Source: Liolophura sinensis (lineage: Eukaryota; Mollusca; Polyplacophora; Chitonida; Chitonidae). Taken from it: a DNA stretch of 64,000 bases. Below, in pieces: positions 1 to 11,000 of this stretch (positions are counted from its first letter, which is position 1; every line of letters begins with the position of its first letter). Where the stretch lies: contig NC_088299.1 in assembly GCF_032854445.1 (NCBI RefSeq), positions 9,169,608 through 9,233,607 of the forward strand. The letters are read 5' to 3'. The notes beneath the pieces were generated by a model that saw only the letters and a list, made by a program, of their open reading frames with translations, did not search any database and was not told where the DNA came from. A program made the position numbers and the translations under genes.

Positions 1-832
1 TCACACCTCAGTGAGCCTCCCCAGCTTGGCAAGACAGGGAGAGAGACTCTGCCTTGTATTGAAAAGATTCACTTTTGTGCCATCTGTTTCCAATGCCATT
101 TAAAACTCTGTACACATTGGTAGACATACATAAACCGCAATATTGCAGAGAAAAATTTTTCACTTGCAGCATGTGGGTACATCACATTTGCTACATATGT
201 ATTGATTAGCCATTGTTAGTATTTATTTATTTATTTGATTGGTGTTTTACACTGTACTCAAGAATATTTCTCTTATACGACGGCGGCCAGCATTATGGTG
301 GAACGAAACTGGGCAGAGCCCTGGGGAAACCCACGACCATCTGCAGGTTGCTGGCAGACCGCCATTAATAGTATGTTGGCCATTTATAAATATCATTATG
401 CACTCATCCAGACATTGCTTAGTGTATAAGCCTGCCAAGAATATTCAGAAATTGTTTGTTGTAATTCAGTCAGACAATCAGTGTCTTTGGCTGTCCGCAA
501 CATTCACAAATTGTTACTTGTTTTTGTTTGTTTGTATACAGGTCTATATACGAACATATTCTGTATTTCACCTGAAGTTCTGTATGTAAAATTGGGCTTT
601 CAGAAGCACACAAATACATTGAAATGATACTTTTGATGCCAACACTTAAACTTTTCTGAAATAAAAGTTTAAAAAAAAAAAAATAATAATATCCTTAAGT
701 TGCCCTAAGAGTAGATGAATCAAACAAAATGTGTCTCTTGAAAAATGCTTAAATTTTTTAGGTGAGATACAATGAACTGGTCTGCCAGTATCTTTTGAAA
801 ATTGTTTCTAGTTATTGTTTATTGTTTTACAG
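1..832 (+). other. Probable intron of the CPLANE2-like gene
   Basis: This stretch precedes the first recognisable exon and ends in a splice acceptor (AG at 831-832). I see no coding similarity in any frame. It contains a truncated SINE-A copy at 221-361 and an A-run near 671-682. The exon with the GTPase P-loop should lie further left, outside the window. Confidence 0.6.
221..361 (-). mobile_element. SINE-A, 5'-truncated copy
   Basis: This is the 3' half of the main SINE family in reverse orientation: an AAATAAA-type tail, the ACACCAATC motif and the CAGCATTATGGT block. The tRNA-like head is missing. Confidence 0.8.
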
Positions 833-957
833 GTATACAGACATCGTTAGTGTACTGGCCTGCCAAGATCATTCACCTGAACAAAGTGGTTATGTTTCAA
901 CTACAGTTTTGGGATGCTGGGGAGAATGCCTTGAAGAAGTTTGACCATGTTTTACCG
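833..957 (+). CDS. CPLANE2: CPLANE2-like exon, switch-II region
   Basis: The exon starts after the acceptor AG at 831-832 and ends before GT at 958-959. Its first two bases complete a Gly codon from the missing upstream exon. It encodes GIQTS, VYWPAK, the DxxG-equivalent WDAGE, and KKFDHVLP. Confidence 0.85.
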
Positions 958-2944
958 GTATCATATTTTAATTCATTAGACTCATCCCCTGTGAGGAAAA
1001 TTTCAGGCACCAATTTATGTGTAGTCAAACTTAAATCTGACACTGGTGAAAATAGCCCAGTTTTATGTTAATTCCTGCTTGGCATATTTATGATAATCCT
1101 TGAGAGGTAAAATACATTGTCTATTTATAACAATGTGCATTTGTGTCACAGGCGACTGGCAATTTGCATGTAGTTTGAGTGAGTGAGTGCTTGGGGTTTA
1201 ACATCGTACTCAACAATTTTTCAGTCATATGACGACGAAGGAATCCTTAGGTGCATGCACAAGTAATGTGCCTCCTTGTAGCAGGACGGATTTCCACCGC
1301 TCTTTTATCTAGTGCTGCTTCACTGAGACGACTTACCGAAGGCAAGTAAGCCGCCCCGCCCGAGCCATTATACTGATACGGGTCAACCAGTCGTTGCACT
1401 ATCCCCTTCATGCTGAACGCCAAGCGAGGAAGTTACAACTTCCTCTTTTAAAGTCTTAGGTGTGACTCGATCAAGGATTGATCCTGGATCTACCGGTCCC
1501 CGAAGCGGACGCTCTACCAACTGTGCTATCCGGGCCGGTCGCATGTAGTTTGAAAAAAGCTTGATATCGTGTAAACAACATTGGAATAGTAATGGAGTAA
1601 AACACCAATGAAACAAATAAATAATAAAAATAACATCGCAAAGCATATTCTTGATAATATCAGAAAAATGGATCACTGACCCTTCTGCTTTAGTTTGGCT
1701 GTACACTAGAATTTTATGTATTGATATATTCAGCTTTAAAATTTTCAAATTTTAGAATTAAGTATTAAGTTCTTTTCTTCAATCTTTACTGGTAGATTTA
1801 TTTTTGAAGGTAATAGCATAGTTACTAAAACCAGTCAGTTACATAGGTAAAGTGTCATTGTCTTTTTTGTATAATGTTGCAGGCGTGTGTGGAGAGAGTA
1901 GATGCCTTGCTGTTTCTCTTCTCCTTTGTGGACAAGTCAAGTTTCGAGGATCTTCCTCAGCAGCTGTCACGATTCACTAATCCGGGAGATGACACATGCA
2001 AGATAGTCATGGGAACAAAGTATCCTTTAATGCAAACACAGCGAAAGTGGTGCTGCTGGTTTATAGCTGATAGATGTGTCCATTCTCATCATGTTTTGTT
2101 TGATTGGGTTTTTTGGCAAAAAAAAAAGCGACTGAAATACATCAGATCATCCATAAAAAATTTCTTATTGTGTGTAGCCCACCCCTCTTTGGAATAGAGG
2201 TGTAATGGGAGGAAATTCATTTGTTTTGTTCTTCTGGCTTATGAAAAATGTAGGGATTTTAAAGAAATGAACATGGAGAGAAAAATATGAAGAACTGCCT
2301 CGTATCAAATTCACTTGGAGTTCGGCCCTTTCTATTTTGGATTGTCCATCAAGTTATGCGCAGTGACCATATGTTTTTTAAGATGGCCTGAGAAGAATGT
2401 TTTAGCAGTTCTTCATTCTTTTCTTGTTTTGGAAGGCAGAGATTCACTAGTAGCCAGCAGGTTTTTACTGATCCTATTAAAATACAAAAAGTAATACAAA
2501 TTAAATTCAGATTATACTTGAATTTAACTTTGATGTGTATATAACTTAGTAGCATTATAAAATTTTCAAATCTGATGATTTTGAATACAGATATTTGATT
2601 TGATTATCTTTTTAAATGCTATTAATCAGATTAACCATCTAACAGTAAACCATTAGCGAAAACCTGTAAAGATCTTTAACTTCGAAATTCGCAGATTTGA
2701 TTTGCATGCCCATAGTGAGATAACTCAAAGAGAAATTCGTGACTTTGAACACCAGTGGAACATTCCTATTTTGCGGATTCGAAACGTACCGGACTACCAG
2801 CAGAACAAAACAAAGACAGATCTGAATGAAGTAGCTCCATTGTTGAACACCATCTGTGAATACTTATGGCAGAGAGACTTGATTCTGGCAGGAAAATACA
2901 ATGAAGGAGCTCTGAAACCTGATGTGAAGATTTCATTCTGCTAG
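833..2944 (+). CDS. CPLANE2: CPLANE2/RSG1-like small GTPase (3' part; exons 833-957, 1883-2019, 2695-2944)
   Basis: RSG1/CPLANE2 is an atypical Rab-like GTPase of the ciliogenesis and planar polarity effector complex (with Inturned, Fuzzy and Wdpcp), acting at the basal body in intraflagellar transport. Three exons join in phase (-/0, 0/2, 2/stop) and give about 170 residues matching the C-terminal two thirds of the ~258-aa vertebrate protein. The first begins GIQTS and carries FWDAGENALKKFDH, the switch-II region (vertebrate WDCGE). The second has LFLFSFVDKSSFEDLP. The second/third junction rebuilds MGTKFD, the family's substitute for NKxD. The last exon has WNIPILRIRNVP and ends at TAG 2942-2944. 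The P-loop exon is outside the window. The gene lies about 2 kb upstream of SRPRB on the same strand. The family call rests on remembered similarity; the exon structure is seen directly. Confidence 0.86.
1179..1540 (-). mobile_element. SINE-B, full length with 13-bp target duplication
   Basis: On the minus strand this begins with a tRNA-like head (box A TAGCACAGTTGGTAG, box B near GGATCAATCC), runs through a ~360-bp body and ends in a CACTCACTCACTC tail. It is flanked by a perfect 13-bp direct repeat gcatgtagtttga at 1166-1178 and 1541-1553. It lies in a CPLANE2 intron, antisense to the gene. A second, 5'-truncated copy is at 53729-54040. Confidence 0.85.
1883..2019 (+). CDS. CPLANE2: CPLANE2-like exon, core strand and G4 approach
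   Basis: The acceptor is the AG at 1881-1882 and the donor GT is at 2020-2021; the exon ends in phase 2. It encodes ACVERVDALLFLFSFVDK, SSFEDLP and KIVMGT. The final AA joins an A from the next exon to make the Lys of the GTKFD motif. Confidence 0.85.
2695..2944 (+). CDS. CPLANE2: CPLANE2-like terminal exon
   Basis: The acceptor AG is at 2693-2694. The exon encodes KFDLHAHSEITQREIRDFE and WNIPILRIRNVPD, then the C-terminal helix with EVAPLLNTICEYLW, and stops at TAG 2942-2944. The C-terminus has no obvious prenylation CaaX box, as is usual for this family. Confidence 0.85.
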
Positions 2945-4921
2945 TTATAATAAGATCTAACCAGGTACATGTGCCTGGCAAGGTGTCGTAGTTTGTCCTG
3001 GCCTCCTGTAAGTGATTTATCCCTAACTATATTTATTTTGTATTTGATCGGTGTTTTACCCCGTAATCAAGAATATTTCACTTATACAATGGCAGCCAGG
3101 ATTCACATGGGAAGAAACCAAGCAGAGCCCAGGGGAAACCCACGACCTTCCTCAGGTTGTTGCCAGACCTTCCCATGTATGGCCAGAGAGAAAGCCAGCA
3201 CGAGTTGAACTTGAACTCACAACTACCATTGGTCCCCCCTGGTGCTGGATCAAAACCGGCATTGAACTCTGTTTTAAGATTCTTTATGGCAAAAAGTGGC
3301 CAGTTAAGCATTCGTTGAAGATGATTTGTCTGCCAAGGAACATGGTGTGCTTATCTGGAGGTCACATGTTGTAAGGTTTGTCAGTAGCTTGTCAAAGTTT
3401 GTTGGTTTACCGCTGCGCTCAAGTTTCCTTTCGAGTTAAACTGGCTGATGTCATAGAAGTGAAAAGATTCCTGGGTATGGCATTAAGCTACAATCAAAGA
3501 AATAAGTACTGTAAATCTTTAACCTTTTTAACATCTAACGCTCTTTTTCCAGTGGATTTTATTGCTTACAAATTTTTTGAAAATGTCACTAAAAAGAATT
3601 TGTTTGTGTCAGTAAATATGCAAGTTTCATAAGTGTGCAAATTATTTCTCTACATCTTGGAGTTCTCTCAGAATGTTTCAAACTATTGGTCGTAAAGGTG
3701 GTTGAAAAGTTTATAAAATCAGGGTAGATTATGGTAATAAAATTCAAGAAAGAAAATATTAGTAAAGTGTCTGCTGTGCAAAGCTTGGACCCAATGACTA
3801 ATGTTTGGATCAAGCGTGTTATGTCAGTTTACTTGCATGTATTATTTCAGTGTATATATTTGCATTTTATATGCAAATTTCAAAGCATGACTTTTGGACT
3901 GTTTAAGTTTACGGTGTAATTTTTAAAGTTGTTACTATTGCGTTCGAAAGAAACCTCTGATGGAGTTGTAACTGATTATTTATGCAACCATTAACAAATA
4001 TTTAAATTATATAAGCATGCAAATGTATTTATTTTAACAGTGCAAGTTATTTTACATTTTTTTGCCTTGTAAATATAAGTATATAACATTTATTTATTGA
4101 ATCATGTCAGACATTTGTATCGTTCAGGGAAGGCTACATATTTACCCTCCTGGGATGAAGATATAGACACATCTGTCATGTCTGTCTTAATCATTATCCC
4201 AGTGTATACACGGCCACATTATACGAAACATATACATCAGGGTTTCACAGAATCCCTCAGATAATTGTGAAACAAAACCTAGGCAAACATGTTGCACATT
4301 AGGAAAAAGGTTGACAAGAAATTGAGTAAGGGCATCAGCTGTAACTGTATGGTTTTGTATGTAGGCATACTTAATTATAACGCTGATGCATGGTTGTATT
4401 TTGTTACAATTTATAGTTTTAAAATAAATATGGTGATGGACCAAATATAGTAAGAAGAAATTTATTGTTTGTTATTTGTTTTTTGTGCTGTAAGTAATAG
4501 GTGGGAATGTTGAAATTTGGAAAGGGAATCTGAACAAAGTTGAAAAAAAGTTTGTTTTATTGGGGATTTTAGAACTTATAGAACTTTGTGTAGGCTTAAT
4601 GTGGTATAAATGCTTATTCTAGTTGTATAAAATAACGTCACAAAAGCTCTGTAGAAATACTCAGACTATCCGTATCTTTTGGAGCTATCCCATAAGCTGA
4701 CAATTATACAAATCCAACGGATACAAGATCGTTCACAGCGATTCAAAAATAGGCATTTCCCTATGTAATAATGTTGGGAGAACTGTTTACGTCACCCGCG
4801 CTGTTGGTTACTAAGGAGATCTCTGGCTTCCAGTCCATCTTACAGAGACATTCGCTAGACTAGGTTTGAAGCATAATCGACAGATTGTGAAGAGTTATCT
4901 CCCATAGTTGGCGTTCTTCTT
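2945..4921 (+). other. CPLANE2-like 3' flank / intergenic region
   Basis: No exon is visible. It holds a SINE-A copy (3028-3235) and AT-rich sequence. AATAAA at 3736-3741 and 4423-4428 are candidate polyadenylation signals for the CPLANE2-like gene; the sequence does not show which, if either, is used. The SRPRB promoter and 5' UTR should lie just before 4967, with no clear TATA box. Confidence 0.5.
3028..3235 (-). mobile_element. SINE-A, nearly complete
   Basis: Reverse-oriented SINE-A with tail, central block and box B region; the extreme 5' head is lost. It lies downstream of the CPLANE2-like stop codon, possibly in the 3' UTR. Confidence 0.8.
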
Positions 4922-4966
4922 ATGTTGGAGGTGTCATTGCATTGCAGAGTATGGAGACCAGGAAGC

Positions 4967-5093
4967 ATGGTGAAATCAAGAGATATTAGTTCGTTTGATG
5001 ATGCGGTGAAATATGTCAAAACGGGGGTTGAAGCCGGCGACCCGACTGTTATAGGAATTTTAGTAGCCTTATGTGTTGTACTGTTTACAATCG
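4967..5093 (+). CDS. SRPRB: SRPRB exon 1: lumenal N-terminus and transmembrane helix
   Basis: Encodes residues 1-42 (MVKSRDISSF to VVLFTI) plus the first base of Val43. The donor is GGTAAG at 5093-5098. The hydrophobic run from about residue 27 is the membrane anchor and continues into exon 2. Confidence 0.93.
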
Positions 5094-8000
5094 GTAAGTT
5101 TAAACAAGAATGTTTTGTCATGTAACGGCCATCTGCCCGATATGATGTGCCGAACAAATGTCAAACATATGCCACGTTGGAAATGGAAAGTAGATAAAGT
5201 TATGCGTAGAGAAAAAGCCACATTTCCGTTAAAAATCAATGTTTCACAAAACTTTTGATTGGATTCACAATTGCTTACATTAATGTTTGATAAAGTTCTG
5301 ATAAAATCTCTAGTGACAAAGAAAAGAAAAAGATCAGGAACCTATGGATGGTCGTTAGTCCCAGATTGCTGTAACGATACGTTTGTCACAATTTTTGTTC
5401 GGCAAAATTTTTGTCTGGCAAAGGATATTTCAATTAAATGAAACGTGGAAGCCTAATTTCAACAATTTCCAATATTTACCTTCCTCATTGATCAATCGTT
5501 GAATTAAAAAATGCAGTAGGCCCTACGTCCATTCTGCAAGGTACTTTGCAGAATGAAGTGGGCCATTAAGTCCTCTCCAAAACGGCTGTACCCGTCAAGT
5601 TCTGGTGTGCATAAAAGAGAATAGGACATTTATTACCACTCCTGCAAGTGTAAATCCATTCCCGAGTCGAAGTGTTGTTGAAATCCACAGAAACATTTCT
5701 TTCTCACTTGTGAAAATAATTTTGTGTTGTCATAGCAAGTCAGGTTTACTTAAATCTCGGAACCGTGCTCCAAAAGATACAGAAATCAAGCTAACAAGAT
5801 AAGCCTATGTAACCAGTCTTGAATGACAATTGCCCGTTGCCTCAGATATAATTCGGATTTTGGATGCACCCAATGCATGGCGCGTGCACACCGTGATTTG
5901 GAAGAGAGAAAAGACAACACTTTATCAGGTTTTCTGCATATAGCTACTCTGAAATTGATTGAAACTTGCAGAGTGAATGGTAAGACCCGCCTCAGTCCAC
6001 ACCAGAAATCGGTGTGTGACCTTATTTTGGAGAGGATTTCACGGCCAACTTTGTTCCGCAAATGCCTTGAGGAATGGACCTGTCACGATTTTTAATTCAA
6101 CAATTAAACTTTGAGGCAGGCAAATATCAGAAATTGTTGAAAATAGGCCTCAACGTTTAATTTAATTGAACTAGACATAGGATGGCCCCAACATCAGAGC
6201 ACGCTCCAATTAAAAACCTGATGCAGTTACCTGCCCTTGTCAAATATGTCGAGGCTGTCAGTACAACTGTTCGTTTTGAGGATCACTAGGACTCTTGGGA
6301 CCTAGGAAATAATCGATCCACATTGTGCTTACAATAAATCGATGAACAAAACCATAAAGATAATAAGTGTCTGAACACTTTAGGCCGCTGAGATGTATTT
6401 GATAGATAATTTTTAGATAGATACACTGCCACGGAAACTGCATCAGGCTTTTTAAATGGAACGCGCTCTGACGTTGGTTTGGGGATGTCCATGGCCAAAC
6501 AAAATTTTGCCCTAGCTAACATCAGAGCAGTCTCAGACTAGATGGTCGTGAGTTTCCTCCAATTTCCTCTGGCTGCCATCATATAACTGAAATAGTCATG
6601 AGAACATGTACGTCATGAAACAATAATCAAATAAGTAAATAAATGTTTGTAAATGTGGATTTTTATTTTGAATGGTTATTAAGGTATATAATAAGGGAAA
6701 TTGAGGGTATGTCTTGAGGAGGTTTGAATTGGCATAAGATCTGGATACATTGTTATTTTCCATTGTATTAGTCAATCTCTGTCAGTCAGACCCAAGTGTT
6801 AACTTGAAGTCACCTTGAGAGCACAAATGTCAGCCACAGCTAAGAGTACAAAGTTCCACAAGACCTACAAAGGCAAAATATTCTGCATTTCTCTCATGTC
6901 TTTGGATGTTGAAAAATCATTTAGAAAATTCTTAGACCTAATTGAATGGATTGGTCTTAGCTCTGAAAAATTTCATCCAAATGGTAATCAGTTTAAAACT
7001 TTTTCTGTAACAATGCGTACGATCGATCGGGGAGATTTCCTGTCATCTTCCATCCTTCTTCCAAATTTCCCTCCTGAATTCCAGTATTGAAGCTGTTTAA
7101 GCATTTGATGTGAGAAGCCATAGAAACATGAGAAACATAGATGTAGTCTAGGGACAGCATAGCCAGGCCAGTTCCTCATGATTGGTTGCTTGATGTTGGA
7201 GACATCAGTGTTTCTGTAAAATTGTAAGCACCTTTTCAGACTCTTGTCATCACCGATTTGCATTAATGAGATTTAATACATAGATGTATTTTAAAAGGGC
7301 ATACCAGGGCTTGTACAAAGGGAAGCAACTCTTGTAACCCTGACATGGAACAGAAGTGTCTCCTGCCTATTTCAGTGGCAATATAAACAGCTATGGTTAT
7401 TCAAGATCACTTGCATTGGTATTAAAATCACTGGTATTGTTATTAAAGTAGATAGATGAAACTGCTGTTGGGGGCCTCCGTCGCTGAGGTGGTTAGTGTG
7501 TCAGTGCGGCACAATGACCCAGGAGCCTCCCACCAATGCAGTCGTCATGAGTTCAATTCCAGCTCATGCTGGCATCCTCTCTGGCCCTACGTGGGAAGGT
7601 CTGTCAGCAATGTGCAGATGATCATGGATTTCTCCTGGGCTCTGTACTATCTCTTCCCACCATAATGCTAGCCTCCATCCTATACCTGTAAATGAAATAT
7701 TGAGTATGGTGTAAAACACCAGTAAAATAAATAAAATACATAAAATCAGTTAGAAACTATTGTTACAAGATTTGTTTCCCTTTGTAGATGGCTGGTGTGC
7801 CCTGCTATGCTTGTAAACAAGGTTGTACTTACATTGTGTTTCTTTTCTTGAAGTGCTGCTGGCATTCCTGAAGGGCAGGAAGAATGCGAGACAAGCTGTT
7901 CTCCTCCTGGGAACATGTGACTCTGGGAAAACTTCCTTGTTCTGTAAGGTGAGTTGAGCGTCATTACTTTCTGAGTAGATGTGTACATGAAGTGTATCTT

Positions 8001-11000
8001 TGTTGACTAGAAGGTACACTCTAGGTTGCCATGGTGAAATGTGAACAATTTCTCATACCCAGAAAAGAAAGAGGAGATAAAACTTTTTGATTATTTTTAT
8101 CTCACAGTAAAGTGAGGTATTGTGAGTGTGGGGGAAAAGTGGTGTCACTGTCATTGCCTGTCTCTGAGTAAGATTTTATGTTTGATCTGCTAGTCACAGT
8201 TTTCACACCACCTTTATGAAACTTGGTGGGAATGAAAAACATGCCTTGGACATTTACTCATTTTCATTATAAATTAGGGAAGCATTTTTATTCAGATTAT
8301 CAGATTTTGGAATTAACCATTTTATCCAAGTCAGTAAGCCATTGTAAGGTTTTTAGTTTGGTTGCCAACTTTGTGGGGACAGACAATGAGCATGCTTTCA
8401 AGACCTCATCAAATGAAGGATTTTAAATAATTAGGTGTATTTGTATTTTTGTTCAGATTATCAGGTTTTGGATGGAACCATTTTTCTCAGTACTTAATTG
8501 TGAGCCAGGATAAGATATTTTGTTTGGGTCAGCTGCTGCCACAGTTTTGCCAACATTTTGCTGAAACTTGGTGGGGATGATGGGCATGCTTTGGAGACTG
8601 TATGAAATAAATAATTTTAAATAATTAGGTATATTTGTATTTTTATTAAAATTATCAGCTCTTTGACTTTGCCTTTTTATCTTAGCAAGTATTATTCAGT
8701 TTCATTGGCCTGGTAAGGTTTTTATGTTTAGGTCAGATATCAGAAACAGTTTTCACATCAACTTTATAAAACTTGCTGGGAATGATGAACAGGATTTGGG
8801 GATTTAATATTATCTAAACCCTGAGCACTCACTCACTCAAAACATGGTGTGCACACCAACATTCACGCTGTGTGCACACCATGATGACACGACCTGCTCA
8901 ATATGAATTTAAATGTCCTGTCAACTTAGGTTGCCATTTGAACTGAAGCCATTACCTGCGAGCTGTCGGGTTTCTTGTAACCTGTGTTGTTTAAACAAGT
9001 GTGATTTAAACATTGTTTGTTCCTCGGGGAATATCCATTTTAAGTCTCCTGTAAGCCCAACATTGGGTAGATTAAGACAATTTCCTGATTTTAGCTGAAA
9101 TTAAGGGACTAAAGGGCACCAAATGTAAGGCGCTGTACTTGACCCTAGAAGCATCCTCCAAGCTGAGATATGTTGACAATCCTGTGACTTTCAGTTACAT
9201 CTGGGTACATGTGGGTCATTTACCATGATATGACTAAAATATAGCCAATGTGGTGTTAAGTCATAATCATTCATTCATATTGGTCACATAACGATCTTGA
9301 TAAATATTGCTTCAAGCTCTGCCAGCAACCTGCCGATGGTCATGGGTTTCCCCCGGGATGTGCCCGGTTTCTTCCCACCATAATGCTGGGTGCCGTCGTT
9401 TAAGTGAAATATTCTTCAGTACAGCGAAAACACCAATAAAATAAATAAATAAATCTGTGGAAAGCATCAACCAAAGCAATAGATAAAGAGCACCAGTCAA
9501 ATAAATAAATAACTAAATTAATTAATTAATCAATTAATAAGTAAATAGTAATTACCAGCTTAATTTGTGAGGATATCATAATGTTCTGGCCATTGTCAGC
9601 CGCTGTCACATGGATGTATCAGGCATGCTTTTATGCCTTGTAACATGTTGCATGTGTTTATCTGGATTTTCGATGATTGCAGATGTATTCCGAAGATGTT
9701 CCATTATATATGGCATGTTCCATAAGTACAACAGTTAAGAAATAATATTCTACTCTAACTGTTACCAGAAGAGGTAAGCATTTTCCCCTTGTTTTCTCAT
9801 GTTTTTGTGGATTTTTTTCAGCTTGTACATGGAGAAGTGAAAACGACATACACATCTATTAAAGAAAACGTTGGCAGCTACAAAGTGGAAAATAAGGTGA
9901 GTATTGTGACACCAAGGGAAAAATTTGCAGGTACATAGTCGCAAATAAAGTTTATGGTATCTATATCTCTAAATTAAAGACAACATTTTCCACTGCAAAT
10001 AAAGTTTACATTGTCTATATCTACTGCATTACAGAAAACATTTCAGCTACATTGTGGCAAATAAAGTTCACATTGTCTATATCTACTCCATTACAGAAAA
10101 CATTTCAGCTGCATTGTGGCAAATAAAGTTTACAATGTCTATATCTACTCCATTACAGAAAACATTTCAGCTCCATTGTGGCAAATAAAGTTTACAATGT
10201 CTATATCTTCTCCATAGACAGAAGATGTTTTCATCTACATTGTGGTAAATAAAGTTTACAATGTCTATATCTCCTAGATGTCAGGAAACAATATCAGCTA
10301 AATTGTGGCAAAGAAAGTTTACCTTGATTCTCATCTGATCTCCATTAAAGAAAACACTAGCACATCTTTACAAAGGGGCAACAAAGGCACATTCCCTTCT
10401 ACAATGTGTCAAAGAAAATTCACAAGTATTATGCATGACAATCTGGTTGCTAAATTGTGGTAAATAATGTGAGTATTGTTGCATTCCTTATTAAAGTCTA
10501 AGGACTCCCAAAAAGCTAAAAGTTCTGTTGAAAGCAATCATGATATCATTCTTGAGTTATTTATTTATTTGCAGAACAAAGTTCTTCAGATACTAGATCT
10601 TCCCGGTCATGAGAGGCTTCGAGTTCAAAGTTTGGAAAACCATAAACGATCTGCCAGGTATGTTCATATACGCAAAGAAAACCACAAATAATTTGCCCTG
10701 TGTAGGCCCAGAAGAGCCCTACAATCATAACTGAAATGTTCATATACGCAAAGAAAACCACAAATAATTTGCCCTGTGTAGGTCCAGAAGAGCCCTACAA
10801 TCATAACTAAAATGTTCATATACGCAAAGACAACCACAAATAATTTACCCTGTGTAGGTCCAGAAGAGCCCTACAATCATAACTAAAATGTTCATATACG
10901 CAAAGACAACCACAAATAATTTACCCTGTGTAGGTCCAGAAGAGCCCTACAATCATAACTAAAATGTTCATATACGCAAAGAAAACCACAAATAATTTGC

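Larger units (their letters stand above)
5094..7853 (+). other. SRPRB intron 1
   Basis: Contains a ~744-bp fold-back element (5428-6171), a degenerate SINE-A (6541-6646) and a SINE-A (7474-7741). Short open frames at 5823-6095 and 6815-7090 have no recognisable similarity. Nothing else was found. Confidence 0.75.
7949..9821 (+). other. SRPRB intron 2
   Basis: Holds the ~190-bp degenerate tandem repeat (8160-8812), a short SINE-B tail fragment followed by a 14-bp inverted repeat (8818-8883), and a truncated SINE-A (9316-9454) followed by AT-rich simple sequence (9490-9550). No exon is visible. Confidence 0.75.

Noticed and set aside
235-429. Frames with IGVLRRTQEYFTYTTAAS-like peptides here and at many other places
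   Set aside because: These are translations of the reverse strand of SINE-A, so they recur with every copy and are not a protein family.
4922-4966. Upstream in-frame ATG for SRPRB
   Set aside because: Its context (C at -3, T at +4) is poor, and the added residues (MLEVSLHCRV...) are unlike the family's N-terminus; ATG 4967 has a good context.
5823-6095. 90-91-codon frames on both strands in SRPRB intron 1
   Set aside because: They lie inside the fold-back element and match no transposase I recognise; overlapping open frames on both strands are a palindrome effect.
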